Shown here piece by piece: positions 1-5,921 of a stretch of 7,608 nt of DNA. The notes below the pieces were generated by a model that did not search any database, was not told the DNA's origin, and saw only the letters and a list, made by a program, of their open reading frames with translations. The stretch spans positions 1 through 7,608 of the forward strand of contig CAISIP010000116.1 in the NCBI GenBank assembly GCA_903885415.1, written 5' to 3'. The position numbers and the translations under genes are program-made. Numbering within the stretch: position 1 is the first letter of the stretch; each line of letters opens with the position of its first letter. The stretch is from an uncultured beta proteobacterium. GTDB lineage: Bacteria; Pseudomonadota; Gammaproteobacteria; Burkholderiales; Burkholderiaceae_C.

Positions 1-1577
1 GGCTCGTCGTCGACCAGGATGCGCTCGACATCATAGTAACTGTGGTAGCAGGCGGCAAGGTCGCGCAGATAGAAACTGACGTCGTGCGGTGCGAAATCCT
101 GCGCGGCTGCGCTCAGCATCTCGGGGTATTTCGCGAGTTGCAGCATCAAGGCCAGCGCCTGCGGGCTTTGCAGCGGCGTTCGGTCCACCGCGGCCAGTGC
201 CTGCGCGTCGCCGCCCCAGGCAGCCAACACGGAACTGATGCGGGCGTGCGCGTACTGCACGTAGTACACCGGGTTGTCGTTGTTTTGCGCCAGCGCCAGG
301 TCGACGTCAAACACATACTCGGTGTCGGGCTTGCGGCTGAGCAGAAAGAAGCGCACCGCATCCTTGCTCGTCCACTCGATCAGATCGCGCAAGGTGACAT
401 AGGAACCCGATCGTTTGGATATCTTCACCTCTTCGCCGCCGCGCACCACCCGCACCATGGTGTGCAGCACATAGTCCGGGTAGCCCTGCGGTATGCCGAC
501 ACCGGCAGCCTGCAGGCCGGCGCGAACCCGTGCGATGGTGCCATGGTGGTCGGTACCCTGGATATTGACGACCCGGGTGAATCCCCGCTCCCATTTGCTG
601 ATGTGGTAAGCCACATCCGGAACAAAGTAGGTGTAGCTGCCATCCCCCTTGCGCATCACCCGGTCTTTGTCGTCGCCGTACTCGGTCGAACGCAGCCACA
701 ATGCGCCGTCCTGCTCGTAGGTCTTGCCCGCCTGTTGCAGGCGCTGCACGGCGGCCTCCACCCGGCCGCTGGTGTACAGGCTCGACTCCAGGTAATAGTT
801 GTCAAAGCGAACCGCGAATGCCTTCAAGTCAAGGTCCTGCTCGCGGCGAAGATAGGCCACGGCAAACTGGCGGATCGAGTCGAGATCGTCCACGTCGCCG
901 CTGGCGCTGTACTCCCGGTCATCAGAGCGCACCGTCTTGCGCGCCAGGAAGTCCGCAGCGATGTCGGCGATGTACTCGCCGTTGTAAGCGGCCTCGGGCC
1001 ACTGGGTGTCGCCCGGCGCAAAGCCTCTGGCGCGCAGTTGGGTGCTATGCGCAAGCGTCGCAATTTGCACCCCCGCGTCGTTGTAATAGAACTCGCGGTA
1101 GACATCCCAACCCTGGCTCGCCGCCAGGTTGCAGATCGCGTCGCCCAGCGCGGCCTGGCGGCCGTGGCCGACGTGCAGGGGCCCGGTCGGGTTCGCCGAA
1201 ACAAATTCCACCAGCAGGCGCTGGCCAGTCGCTTCGCGCCGGCCGAAATGCACCCCTGCCGCCAGCACCTCGCGCACGATTTCCTGTTTGGCTTGCGCTT
1301 TGAGCCTGATATTGAGAAAACCGGGGCCAGCAATGTCGATGCCATCGACCCAACGGACAAAGGCGGGACGGGCCAGCATGCCGGCGCGCAGCGTCTCCGC
1401 GAGCTGGCGCGGACTGGTTTTCAGCGCCTTGGCCAATTGCATTGCCGCCGTGCTCGCCAGATCGCCATGCGACGCGAGCTTGGGCGACTCGAACTGGGCC
1501 TTCGCAGCCGATCCCGGCGACAACTCCTCGAGCACTGCGGCCAGCTCGATGCGCAATTCTTGTTTGACAGTCAACAT
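1..1577 (-). CDS. argS: Arginyl-tRNA synthetase (partial, C-terminus beyond the left edge)
   Basis: This is the cytosolic class I aminoacyl-tRNA synthetase that charges tRNA-Arg with arginine using ATP. About 525 codons are present from the ATG at 1577; the reading frame is open to the window edge. The family is usually about 560-590 residues, so only the end of the anticodon-binding domain is missing. Visible parts, in order, are an N-terminal Add-1-type tRNA-binding domain (about residues 1-110), the Rossmann catalytic core with the HIGH-type signature HVGHG at 135-139 inside ANPTGPLHVGHGR, the segment GTDHHG (341-346), the KMSKS-equivalent KISKRSG (385-391), and the start of the helical DALR anticodon domain with NPVYYVQYAHAR (435-446). 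The gene is divergent from the small PsiF gene. There is no Shine-Dalgarno sequence; a TAAAAT hexamer lies 6 nt before the ATG, so its mRNA may be leaderless. The identification is very secure. Confidence 0.97.
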   Translation of the reverse strand, partial: MLTVKQELRIELAAVLEELSPGSAAKAQFESPKLASHGDLASTAAMQLAKALKTSPRQLAETLRAGMLARPAFVRWVDGIDIAGPGFLNIRLKAQAKQEIVREVLAAGVHFGRREATGQRLLVEFVSANPTGPLHVGHGRQAALGDAICNLAASQGWDVYREFYYNDAGVQIATLAHSTQLRARGFAPGDTQWPEAAYNGEYIADIAADFLARKTVRSDDREYSASGDVDDLDSIRQFAVAYLRREQDLDLKAFAVRFDNYYLESSLYTSGRVEAAVQRLQQAGKTYEQDGALWLRSTEYGDDKDRVMRKGDGSYTYFVPDVAYHISKWERGFTRVVNIQGTDHHGTIARVRAGLQAAGVGIPQGYPDYVLHTMVRVVRGGEEVKISKRSGSYVTLRDLIEWTSKDAVRFFLLSRKPDTEYVFDVDLALAQNNDNPVYYVQYAHARISSVLAAWGGDAQALAAVDRTPLQSPQALALMLQLAKYPEMLSAAAQDFAPHDVSFYLRDLAACYHSYYDVERILVDDE

Positions 1578-1583
1578 GCTGCG

Positions 1584-1589
1584 ATTTTA
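1584..1589 (-). promoter_or_regulatory. Candidate -10 element for argS
   Basis: On the minus strand the hexamer TAAAAT (5 of 6 matches to TATAAT) ends 6 nt before the argS ATG, which would place the transcription start at or next to the start codon. No good -35 match is seen at 16-18 nt spacing. A short inverted repeat (CCGAC-N7-GTCGG, 1590-1606) fills the position of the 17-nt spacer. The promoter call is an inference from spacing and composition. Confidence 0.45.
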
Positions 1590-1683
1590 CCGACCGGCGC
1601 TGTCGGCAGATCCGATCGAAAAGCCGTTCAGGTACCGAGTCCCGGGCGGGATTCGATCACTGCAACTTCGCAGAACATCCTTC

Positions 1684-1690
1684 AAGGAGA
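1684..1690 (+). promoter_or_regulatory. Shine-Dalgarno sequence of the PsiF-repeat gene
   Basis: AAGGAGA sits 4 nt before the ATG at 1695. It is the strongest ribosome binding site in the window. It fixes the start of the small gene at 1695 and argues against the very long open frame that extends upstream through the antisense strand of argS. Confidence 0.8.
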
Positions 1691-1694
1691 AATC

Positions 1695-1898
1695 ATGAAA
1701 ACCACCATCACGCTGATCGCTCTGGGCCTGGCGCTTTCCTTTGGCGCCGCCCAGGCGCAGGACAAGGCCAAGGCACCGCAACCAAGCAGGATGGCCAACT
1801 GCAACAAGGAAGCCGTGGGCAAGAAAGGCGACGAGCGCCGGGCATTCATGAAGTCCTGCCTCAGCGTCAAGACGCAAATCAAGGCCGCTACGCCGTGA
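1695..1898 (+). CDS. Small secreted PsiF-repeat protein
   Basis: This 67-residue protein is predicted to be exported. Residues 1-21 form a Sec signal peptide: a short basic start (MKTT), a hydrophobic core around 5-17, and an AQA|Q cleavage site after residue 21. The mature part is about 46 residues, rich in lysine and alanine, and carries one PsiF-type repeat: Cys36, then GKKGDERRAFMKSCLS (42-57) containing Cys55. The two cysteines may form a disulfide in the periplasm. E. coli PsiF is a phosphate-starvation-induced protein of unknown function with two such repeats, whereas this protein has one. The start is set by the AAGGAGA ribosome binding site. The gene is divergent from argS and convergent with the LysR gene, with only 18 bp between their stops. 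No Pho box was recognised upstream, so phosphate control is not shown. Molecular function is unknown. Confidence 0.85.
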   Translation: MKTTITLIALGLALSFGAAQAQDKAKAPQPSRMANCNKEAVGKKGDERRAFMKSCLSVKTQIKAATP

Positions 1899-1916
1899 CC
1901 GGGGTGCCTTGTTAGG

Positions 1917-2858
1917 CTATCGGACTTGCCAATGATCGGGGCGCCCGTAATGGTGCTTGAGGAAGTCGATCCACAGGCGCACCCTGAGCGGTAGGTGCTT
2001 GCGCTGCGGAAAGACCGCGAAGATGCCGTTCGGCGGCGCAGCATACTGCTCCAGCACCTCGACCAGGCGACCGGCAGCGATTTCGGCCTGCACCTCCCAG
2101 CTGCTGCGCCATGCGATGCCATAGCCGGCAAGGCACCAGTCGTGCAGCACCTGCCCGTCCGAGCAGTCCAGTGGGCCGGCGGGCCGGAGGTAGATCACCT
2201 CCTTGGCCGGCTGCGTCCTGCTGCCACGCGCAGCCCCGCCAACGCTAAAGGCCCAGCCGCGGCTCTGCGAAGTTTCACTGGACAAAGACAGGCAGTCGAA
2301 CCTGGCCAGGTCGGTGGGGTGCTGCGGTCGGCCGTGCTGCAGCAGGTAGTTCGGCGTGGCGACGCAAAGCCGGCGGTTGTCGGCCATGCGCAGGCTGACC
2401 AGCGACGAGTCCGGCAGGTCCCCGACGCGCACAGCGCAGTCGTAAGCCTCGCCGGCTATGTCGACCACCCGGTCGCTCAGATTGAGCGAGATGCTCACCT
2501 CGGGATGCAATGCGCGAAACAGGGGCACCAGCGGCGCCACATGGCGTCGGCCAAAGCCCGCTGGCGCCGTGATCCGCAAGTAGCCGCTGGCTTTGACGCC
2601 ACCCGCCGACACGCTGGCCTCGGCGTTGGCCATTTCGGCCAGCAGCCGCTGGCAGTCCTCCAAAAAGGCGCTGCCTTCGTGCGTCAGCGTGATGCGCCGG
2701 GTGGTGCGCACCATCAGCTTGACGCCCAGGCGTTGCTCCAGCGCGTCGATCCGTCGACCGACGATGGCCGGCGCCAACCGCTCGGCGGCCGCAGCCGCGG
2801 TCAGGCTTCCGCGGGTGGCGACGGATACGAAGGATTCGAGCTGCTTTAACTTATCCAT
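1917..2858 (-). CDS. LysR-family transcriptional regulator
   Basis: This 313-residue DNA-binding regulator has the standard LysR length and architecture. The N-terminal winged helix-turn-helix (about residues 1-60) shows LESFVSVATRGSLTAAAAAERL, APAIVGRRIDALEQRLG and the conserved end VRTTRRITLTHEG. A linker helix follows (about 62-85), and then a periplasmic-binding-protein-like effector domain (about 88-300) beginning SGYLRITAPAGFGRRHVAPL. Proteins of this class bind a small-molecule effector and activate or repress adjacent genes. The gene lies 49 bp downstream of the lyase-like gene on the same strand, so it may be read through from that operon or from its own weak promoter (GATAAT, 8 nt before the ATG). 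It most likely controls the CoA-transferase/lyase cassette, but LysR genes usually lie divergent from their targets and this one does not. The effector is unknown. Confidence 0.92.
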   Translation of the reverse strand: MDKLKQLESFVSVATRGSLTAAAAAERLAPAIVGRRIDALEQRLGVKLMVRTTRRITLTHEGSAFLEDCQRLLAEMANAEASVSAGGVKASGYLRITAPAGFGRRHVAPLVPLFRALHPEVSISLNLSDRVVDIAGEAYDCAVRVGDLPDSSLVSLRMADNRRLCVATPNYLLQHGRPQHPTDLARFDCLSLSSETSQSRGWAFSVGGAARGSRTQPAKEVIYLRPAGPLDCSDGQVLHDWCLAGYGIAWRSSWEVQAEIAAGRLVEVLEQYAAPPNGIFAVFPQRKHLPLRVRLWIDFLKHHYGRPDHWQVR

Positions 2859-2866
2859 TGCGGCAA

Positions 2867-2872
2867 ATTATC
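2867..2872 (-). promoter_or_regulatory. Candidate -10 element for the LysR gene
   Basis: GATAAT (5 of 6 matches to TATAAT) lies 8 nt before the LysR ATG on the minus strand. There is no Shine-Dalgarno sequence between it and the start, and the expected -35 position shows only a poor match. If active, it would give an almost leaderless LysR transcript independent of the upstream genes. Confidence 0.35.
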
Positions 2873-2894
2873 CGAACGCCACTACCGGGACCGA

Positions 2895-2906
2895 CGCCGA
2901 TCGGCG
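2895..2906. repeat. 12-bp perfect palindrome between the lyase and LysR genes
   Basis: CGCCGATCGGCG is a perfect 12-bp palindrome starting just past the lyase stop codon and ending 36 bp before the LysR start. No run of T follows on the minus strand, so it does not look like an intrinsic terminator. It could be an operator or chance in G+C-rich DNA. Confidence 0.4.
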
Positions 2907-2907
2907 C

Positions 2908-3837
2908 TCAGGCCCGAGCAGGGTCGGGCTGTCGCCAGCCTCTGGGTAAGCCCGCCGCCGGCAGCATCCCATGCAAAGGCTCTGCCGGCAGACCGGCCAT
3001 CAGCGGCCCACGGGCGGTGATCAGCTTGGCGACATCGACCCCGGTGGCAACGCCCATCGCCTCGAACATGAACACCAGGTCTTCGGTCACCACGTTGCCC
3101 GAGGCGCCTGGCGCGTGGGGGCAGCCGCCCAGACCCCCGAGCGAGGCGTCAAAAGTCCGCACACCTTCCTCATAAGCCGCCAGACAATTGGCGAGTCCCA
3201 GGCCACGCGTGTTGTGCATGTGGGCGCCGCCCGCATGCACACCGATCTCGGCGCGCAAGCGCCTGAACAGCCGACGCACCTGGGCCGGGTTGGCGTAACC
3301 CACCGTGTCGGACAGGCCAGACTCGTCGGCTCCTGCGGCAATGCATGCGCTCGCCAGACGGATCACCTCGTCCTCGTCGACCGCTCCCTGCAGCGTGCAG
3401 CCGAAGGCGGTCGATATAGCCGCCTCGAGTCGGACCCCGGTGCGCGCTTCGCGGCACAAGTCGGCAATCGCGCGCACCTGCGCCAGCATGTCTTCGCGCG
3501 TCATGCGCACATTGGCCAGCGAGTGTGCCGCGCTCGCAGACACCGGAACGCTCAACTTGTGCACGCCGGCCGCCAGCGCGTCGCGCGCGCCGCGCAGATT
3601 GGGAACCAGCGCCATCACCGTCAACCCTGGAAGCGTCAACGCATGACGCACCACTTCGGCTGCGTCGGCCATCTGCGGCAGCCGTCGCGCCGGAACGAAA
3701 GAGCAGACTTCAATTTCACGCAGCCCGGCGTCGTGCAATGCGCTTATCCAGCGCAGCTTGTCGGCGGTCGGCATGGTGGCGCTGACCGACTGCAGGCCGT
3801 CGCGCGGCCCCACTTCGCTGATCAGCAACGCCGCCAT
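2908..3837 (-). CDS. HMG-CoA lyase-like enzyme (DRE-TIM metallolyase family)
   Basis: This 309-residue protein is of normal length for the HMG-CoA lyase family, divalent-metal TIM-barrel enzymes that cleave a 3-hydroxyacyl-CoA to acetyl-CoA and an oxo acid. The barrel opens with EVGPRDGLQ (8-16), supplying the catalytic Arg12 and metal ligand Asp13. The metal-binding pair is His206 and His208 in AHMHNTRG, and the mobile-loop cysteine is Cys239 in GLGGCPHAPGASGN, with Asn248 also kept. These match Arg41, Asp42, His233, His235, Cys266 and Asn275 of the human enzyme. Some substrate-side segments differ from typical HMG-CoA lyases, for example FVPARRLPQMAD (47-58) and HNTRG where HDTYG is usual. 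The true substrate may therefore be another 3-hydroxyacyl-CoA such as a citramalyl-CoA-like thioester (inference). The gene starts 6 bp after the CoA-transferase stop, so the two are probably translationally coupled and metabolically linked. Confidence 0.9.
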   Translation of the reverse strand: MAALLISEVGPRDGLQSVSATMPTADKLRWISALHDAGLREIEVCSFVPARRLPQMADAAEVVRHALTLPGLTVMALVPNLRGARDALAAGVHKLSVPVSASAAHSLANVRMTREDMLAQVRAIADLCREARTGVRLEAAISTAFGCTLQGAVDEDEVIRLASACIAAGADESGLSDTVGYANPAQVRRLFRRLRAEIGVHAGGAHMHNTRGLGLANCLAAYEEGVRTFDASLGGLGGCPHAPGASGNVVTEDLVFMFEAMGVATGVDVAKLITARGPLMAGLPAEPLHGMLPAAGLPRGWRQPDPARA

Positions 3838-3841
3838 GCTG

Positions 3842-3845
3842 CCTC
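3842..3845 (-). promoter_or_regulatory. Ribosome binding site of the lyase-like gene, overlapping the upstream stop
   Basis: On the minus strand TGAGG, made partly by the CoA-transferase TGA stop codon, lies 4 nt before the lyase ATG. The overlap of stop and Shine-Dalgarno sequence suggests translational coupling of the two genes. Confidence 0.5.
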
Positions 3846-5061
3846 AGGCGACGGCCAAGCGCTGGCGCAGCGATGCGATACGGTCGGCGTCGTAGCCCAG
3901 GCCGGCCAACAATTCGCCGGTGTGCTCGCCCATGGTCGGCGGGTGCATGCGCACGCCAAGGCGTTGCCCGTCCATGGTGAAAGGAAAGAGCGTGGTCTGC
4001 GCCGTCTGACCGGCGCGCTCTCCGTCGGGCAGACGGATAGCAGCCAGTCCGCCGGTAGCGATCAGGTGCTCGTCGTCGTACAGTTCTTCGGGCTTGCGGA
4101 TCGGGGCGAAGGGCAGTCCGGCGTCCTCGAATAGCTGCGCCAGTTCGGCGGCAGCGCGCGGCGCCAGTCGACGGCGCAATTCGGGTATCAACGCATCGCG
4201 CATCTGCACCCGCGCGTTGTTGCTGGCATAGCGCGGATCCACCAGCAGGTCGCCAAAGCCCAACACATCGCAAAACACGGCCCACTGCGCGTCGCTGACA
4301 GCGGCCAGAAAGATCTGCTCGCCGCCGTGCACGGTGAACACATCGTAGACCCCCCAGGCCGAGATCCGCTCGGGCATCGGCGCCGCCGCCTTGCCGGTGA
4401 TCGCGTATTGCAGCATGTGCTGCCCGACCAGGAAGACATTGTTTTCAAAGAGCGCGCTCTGGACCTCCTGGCCCTTGCCGCTGATGCCGCGCTGAATTAG
4501 CGCGCCCAGCGCACCGATGGCGCCGAACATGCCGCCCATGATGTCGTTCACGCTCGTGCCGGCGCGTAACGGGTCGCCCGGTCGCCCGGTCATGTAGGCC
4601 AGGCCACCCATCATCTGCACCACTTCGTCCAACGCGGTCCGGTGGTCGTACGGGCCGGGTAAAAAGCCCTTGTGGCTGACATAGATCACCCGCGGATCGG
4701 CCCGCGACAGCGACGCATAGTCAAGCCCGTACTTGGCCATCGTGCCGGGCTTGAAGTTTTCCGCGACGATGTCGGCGCTTCCCGCGAGGCGGCGCGCCAC
4801 CTCGGCGCCGTCCGGATGCTGCAGATCGATGGCGATGCTCTTCTTGTTCCGGTTGAACATGGGGAAGAAACCCGCTCCCGAACCGAGCAGGTGGCGGGTT
4901 CTGTCGCCCGCAATCGGCTCGACCTTGATCACTTCGGCGCCCATGTCGGCCAGCACCATGCCGCAGGTCGGGCCCATCACCATGTGGGTGAACTCGACCA
5001 CCCGCAAGCCGGCCAGCGGTTGAGAGGGGAGGGGGGTGGCCAAAGGTGGCGACGGGTTCAC
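3844..5061 (-). CDS. Family III (CaiB/BaiF-type) CoA-transferase
   Basis: This 405-residue cytosolic enzyme has the usual length of family III CoA-transferases, which move CoA between an acyl-CoA donor (often succinyl-CoA) and a carboxylic acid through an aspartyl-CoA anhydride. Family features are the N-terminal block LAGLRVVEFTHMVMGPTCG (from 16), LADMGAEVIKVEP (37-49), the stretch NRNKKSIAIDL (70-80), ADIVAENFKPGTMAKYGLDY (96-115), and the central segment ALDEVVQMMGG, where Asp145 is the likely nucleophile. The start is a GTG at 5061; a TAAAAT hexamer lies 6 nt upstream and no Shine-Dalgarno sequence is present, so the mRNA may be leaderless. The gene heads a three-gene unit with the lyase-like gene and the LysR gene. 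Human SUGCT of this family accepts glutarate and hydroxymethylglutarate, so a dicarboxylate substrate is plausible, but the exact acid cannot be read from sequence. Confidence 0.93.
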   Translation of the reverse strand: MNPSPPLATPLPSQPLAGLRVVEFTHMVMGPTCGMVLADMGAEVIKVEPIAGDRTRHLLGSGAGFFPMFNRNKKSIAIDLQHPDGAEVARRLAGSADIVAENFKPGTMAKYGLDYASLSRADPRVIYVSHKGFLPGPYDHRTALDEVVQMMGGLAYMTGRPGDPLRAGTSVNDIMGGMFGAIGALGALIQRGISGKGQEVQSALFENNVFLVGQHMLQYAITGKAAAPMPERISAWGVYDVFTVHGGEQIFLAAVSDAQWAVFCDVLGFGDLLVDPRYASNNARVQMRDALIPELRRRLAPRAAAELAQLFEDAGLPFAPIRKPEELYDDEHLIATGGLAAIRLPDGERAGQTAQTTLFPFTMDGQRLGVRMHPPTMGEHTGELLAGLGYDADRIASLRQRLAVA

Positions 5062-5067
5062 GCCCGG

Positions 5068-5073
5068 ATTTTA
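5068..5073 (-). promoter_or_regulatory. Candidate -10 element for the CoA-transferase operon
   Basis: TAAAAT on the minus strand is followed by exactly 6 nt and then the GTG start, the same spacing as at argS. No convincing -35 is seen. The likely transcription start would fall at the GTG. Confidence 0.45.
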
Positions 5074-5076
5074 GGG

Positions 5077-5100
5077 TTTGGCGGCACAGGGGCCGCCGAA
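5077..5100. repeat. Imperfect inverted repeat upstream of the CoA-transferase gene
   Basis: TTTGGCGGC-N6-GCCGCCGAA has 9-bp arms with 8 of 9 positions complementary. It lies just upstream of the candidate CoA-transferase -10 element, over the -35 position, where a regulator would act. It may be an operator or a hairpin; no T-run follows to make it a terminator. Confidence 0.45.
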
Positions 5101-5142
5101 GCCCGCTTGCGAACTTGTATTAGCTTCATTTTTGTCATCAAT

Positions 5143-5161
5143 GTGGCTCCAAAAAAGCCAC
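5143..5161. repeat. Inverted repeat (hairpin) in the divergent promoter region
   Basis: GTGGCT-N7-AGCCAC forms a perfect 6-bp stem with a 7-nt loop rich in A on the plus strand. It sits in an A+T-richer stretch between the two divergent units. Its role is unknown; an operator is more likely than a terminator because it is upstream of both genes. Confidence 0.45.
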
Positions 5162-5174
5162 TAATAGACCCGAA

Positions 5175-5187
5175 TGTATGCAATACA
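5175..5187. promoter_or_regulatory. Candidate operator overlapping the dehalogenase promoter
   Basis: TGTAT-GCA-ATACA is a short perfect inverted repeat with a 3-nt centre. It overlaps the candidate -10 hexamer of the dehalogenase-glcB operon (5184-5189), a position typical of repressor sites. Which regulator family would bind it cannot be told from the sequence; the match could be chance. Confidence 0.35.
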
Positions 5188-5189
5188 GT
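5184..5189 (+). promoter_or_regulatory. Candidate -10 element for the dehalogenase-glcB operon
   Basis: TACAGT (4 of 6 matches to TATAAT) is followed by 6 nt and then the ATG at 5196. The match is weak, but the spacing equals that at argS and the CoA-transferase gene. No Shine-Dalgarno sequence precedes the ATG. Confidence 0.3.
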
Positions 5190-5195
5190 GGTGCG

Positions 5196-5921
5196 ATGCG
5201 AATACCCCAAGCCGTTCTGTTTGACGCCTACGGCACCCTGTTTGACGTCTACAGCGTCGGCTTGCTGGCTGAGCAACTGTTCCCGGGGCACGGACAGGCT
5301 TTGGGCGTCCTGTGGCGCGACAAGCAGATCGAATACACCCGACTGGTCAGCACCAGCAGTGGCGGCGCGCATTACCGGCCGTTTTGGGAGTTGACCCACG
5401 CGGCGTTGCGCTACGCGATCAAACGGCTGGTGGCACCGACCCTTGCGCCGGGGGCCCGCTTCGACCTGCAGATCGAGCGCCTGATGAACGAGTACCGTTG
5501 CCTGAGTGCATTTCCGGAGAACCGCGAGGTGCTGCGCGCACTGCGGGACCGCGGCATCGTGACAGGAATCCTGAGTAATGGCGACCCGGCGATGCTCGCG
5601 CTGGCGATCAAATCCGCCGGGCTCGATGGCCTGCTCGACCATGTAATCAGCGTCGACAGTGTGCGCAAATACAAGACCGACCCGCTGGCCTACGCGCTGG
5701 GGGAGCAGGCGACCGGTCTGGCCGCTGGCCAGATCGCCTTTGTCAGCTGCAATGCCTGGGACGCGCTGGCGGCCACCTGGTACGGCTATCAGACACTGTG
5801 GGTCAACCGCTATGGCTTGCCCTTTGAAGAGCTCGACACCGAACCCACCCGCACCGGCAGCAGCTTGCGCGCCGTACTGGATTTCTTTCCACCCACCCCT
5901 GAACGAGGTTTCACACCATGA
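5196..5921 (+). CDS. Haloacid dehalogenase, type II (L-2-haloacid dehalogenase)
   Basis: This 241-residue HAD-superfamily hydrolase is predicted to replace the halogen of 2-haloalkanoates with hydroxyl, for example haloacetate to glycolate. Residue positions match the well-studied L-2-haloacid dehalogenase of Pseudomonas sp. YL closely. The nucleophile is Asp10 with Thr14 in FDAYGTLFDV, Arg41 is in LWRDKQIEYT, and Ser127-Asn128 are in SNG. Lys160 is in KYKTDP, and Ser184, Asn186 and Asp189 are in SCNAWDA. The SxNxxD motif and Arg41 separate it from phosphoglycolate phosphatases. A four-helix cap spans about residues 16-95. I chose the ATG at 5196 because it puts Asp10 at the family position; an in-frame ATG at 5178 would add six residues. 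Its stop overlaps the malate synthase start by 4 bp, which ties it to glyoxylate use. The physiological substrate is unproven. Confidence 0.9.
   Translation: MRIPQAVLFDAYGTLFDVYSVGLLAEQLFPGHGQALGVLWRDKQIEYTRLVSTSSGGAHYRPFWELTHAALRYAIKRLVAPTLAPGARFDLQIERLMNEYRCLSAFPENREVLRALRDRGIVTGILSNGDPAMLALAIKSAGLDGLLDHVISVDSVRKYKTDPLAYALGEQATGLAAGQIAFVSCNAWDALAATWYGYQTLWVNRYGLPFEELDTEPTRTGSSLRAVLDFFPPTPERGFTP
5905..5908 (+). promoter_or_regulatory. Ribosome binding site of malate synthase G inside the dehalogenase gene
   Basis: GAGG lies 9 nt before the ATG at 5918, within the last codons of the dehalogenase gene. Together with the ATGA overlap of stop and start codons it indicates coupled translation. 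Confidence 0.5.

Noticed and set aside
42..1694. Very long open frame on the plus strand upstream of and in frame with the PsiF gene
   Set aside because: It is the antisense of argS, whose full-length conserved protein is unmistakable. The low-complexity, Arg/His/Gly/Ala-rich product shows no recognisable domain, and a strong ribosome binding site with signal peptide starts the real gene at 1695.
1906..1917. Short hairpin GCCT-TGTT-AGGC between the converging PsiF and LysR genes, considered as a shared terminator
   Set aside because: The stem is only 4 bp and no run of T follows on either strand.
1995..2849. 284-residue open frame on the plus strand
   Set aside because: It is antisense to the LysR gene, whose helix-turn-helix and effector domain are clear. 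No ribosome binding site or domain supports it.
2971..4134. 387-residue open frame on the plus strand
   Set aside because: It is antisense to the lyase-like and CoA-transferase genes, both of which have full conserved motifs. Its product has no recognisable domain and typical G+C-rich shadow composition.
5196..5921. Reading the HAD protein as a phosphoglycolate phosphatase, given its link to glyoxylate metabolism
   Set aside because: Arg41, the SxNxxD block SCNAWD, and the spacing from Asp10 match type II haloacid dehalogenases rather than phosphatases.
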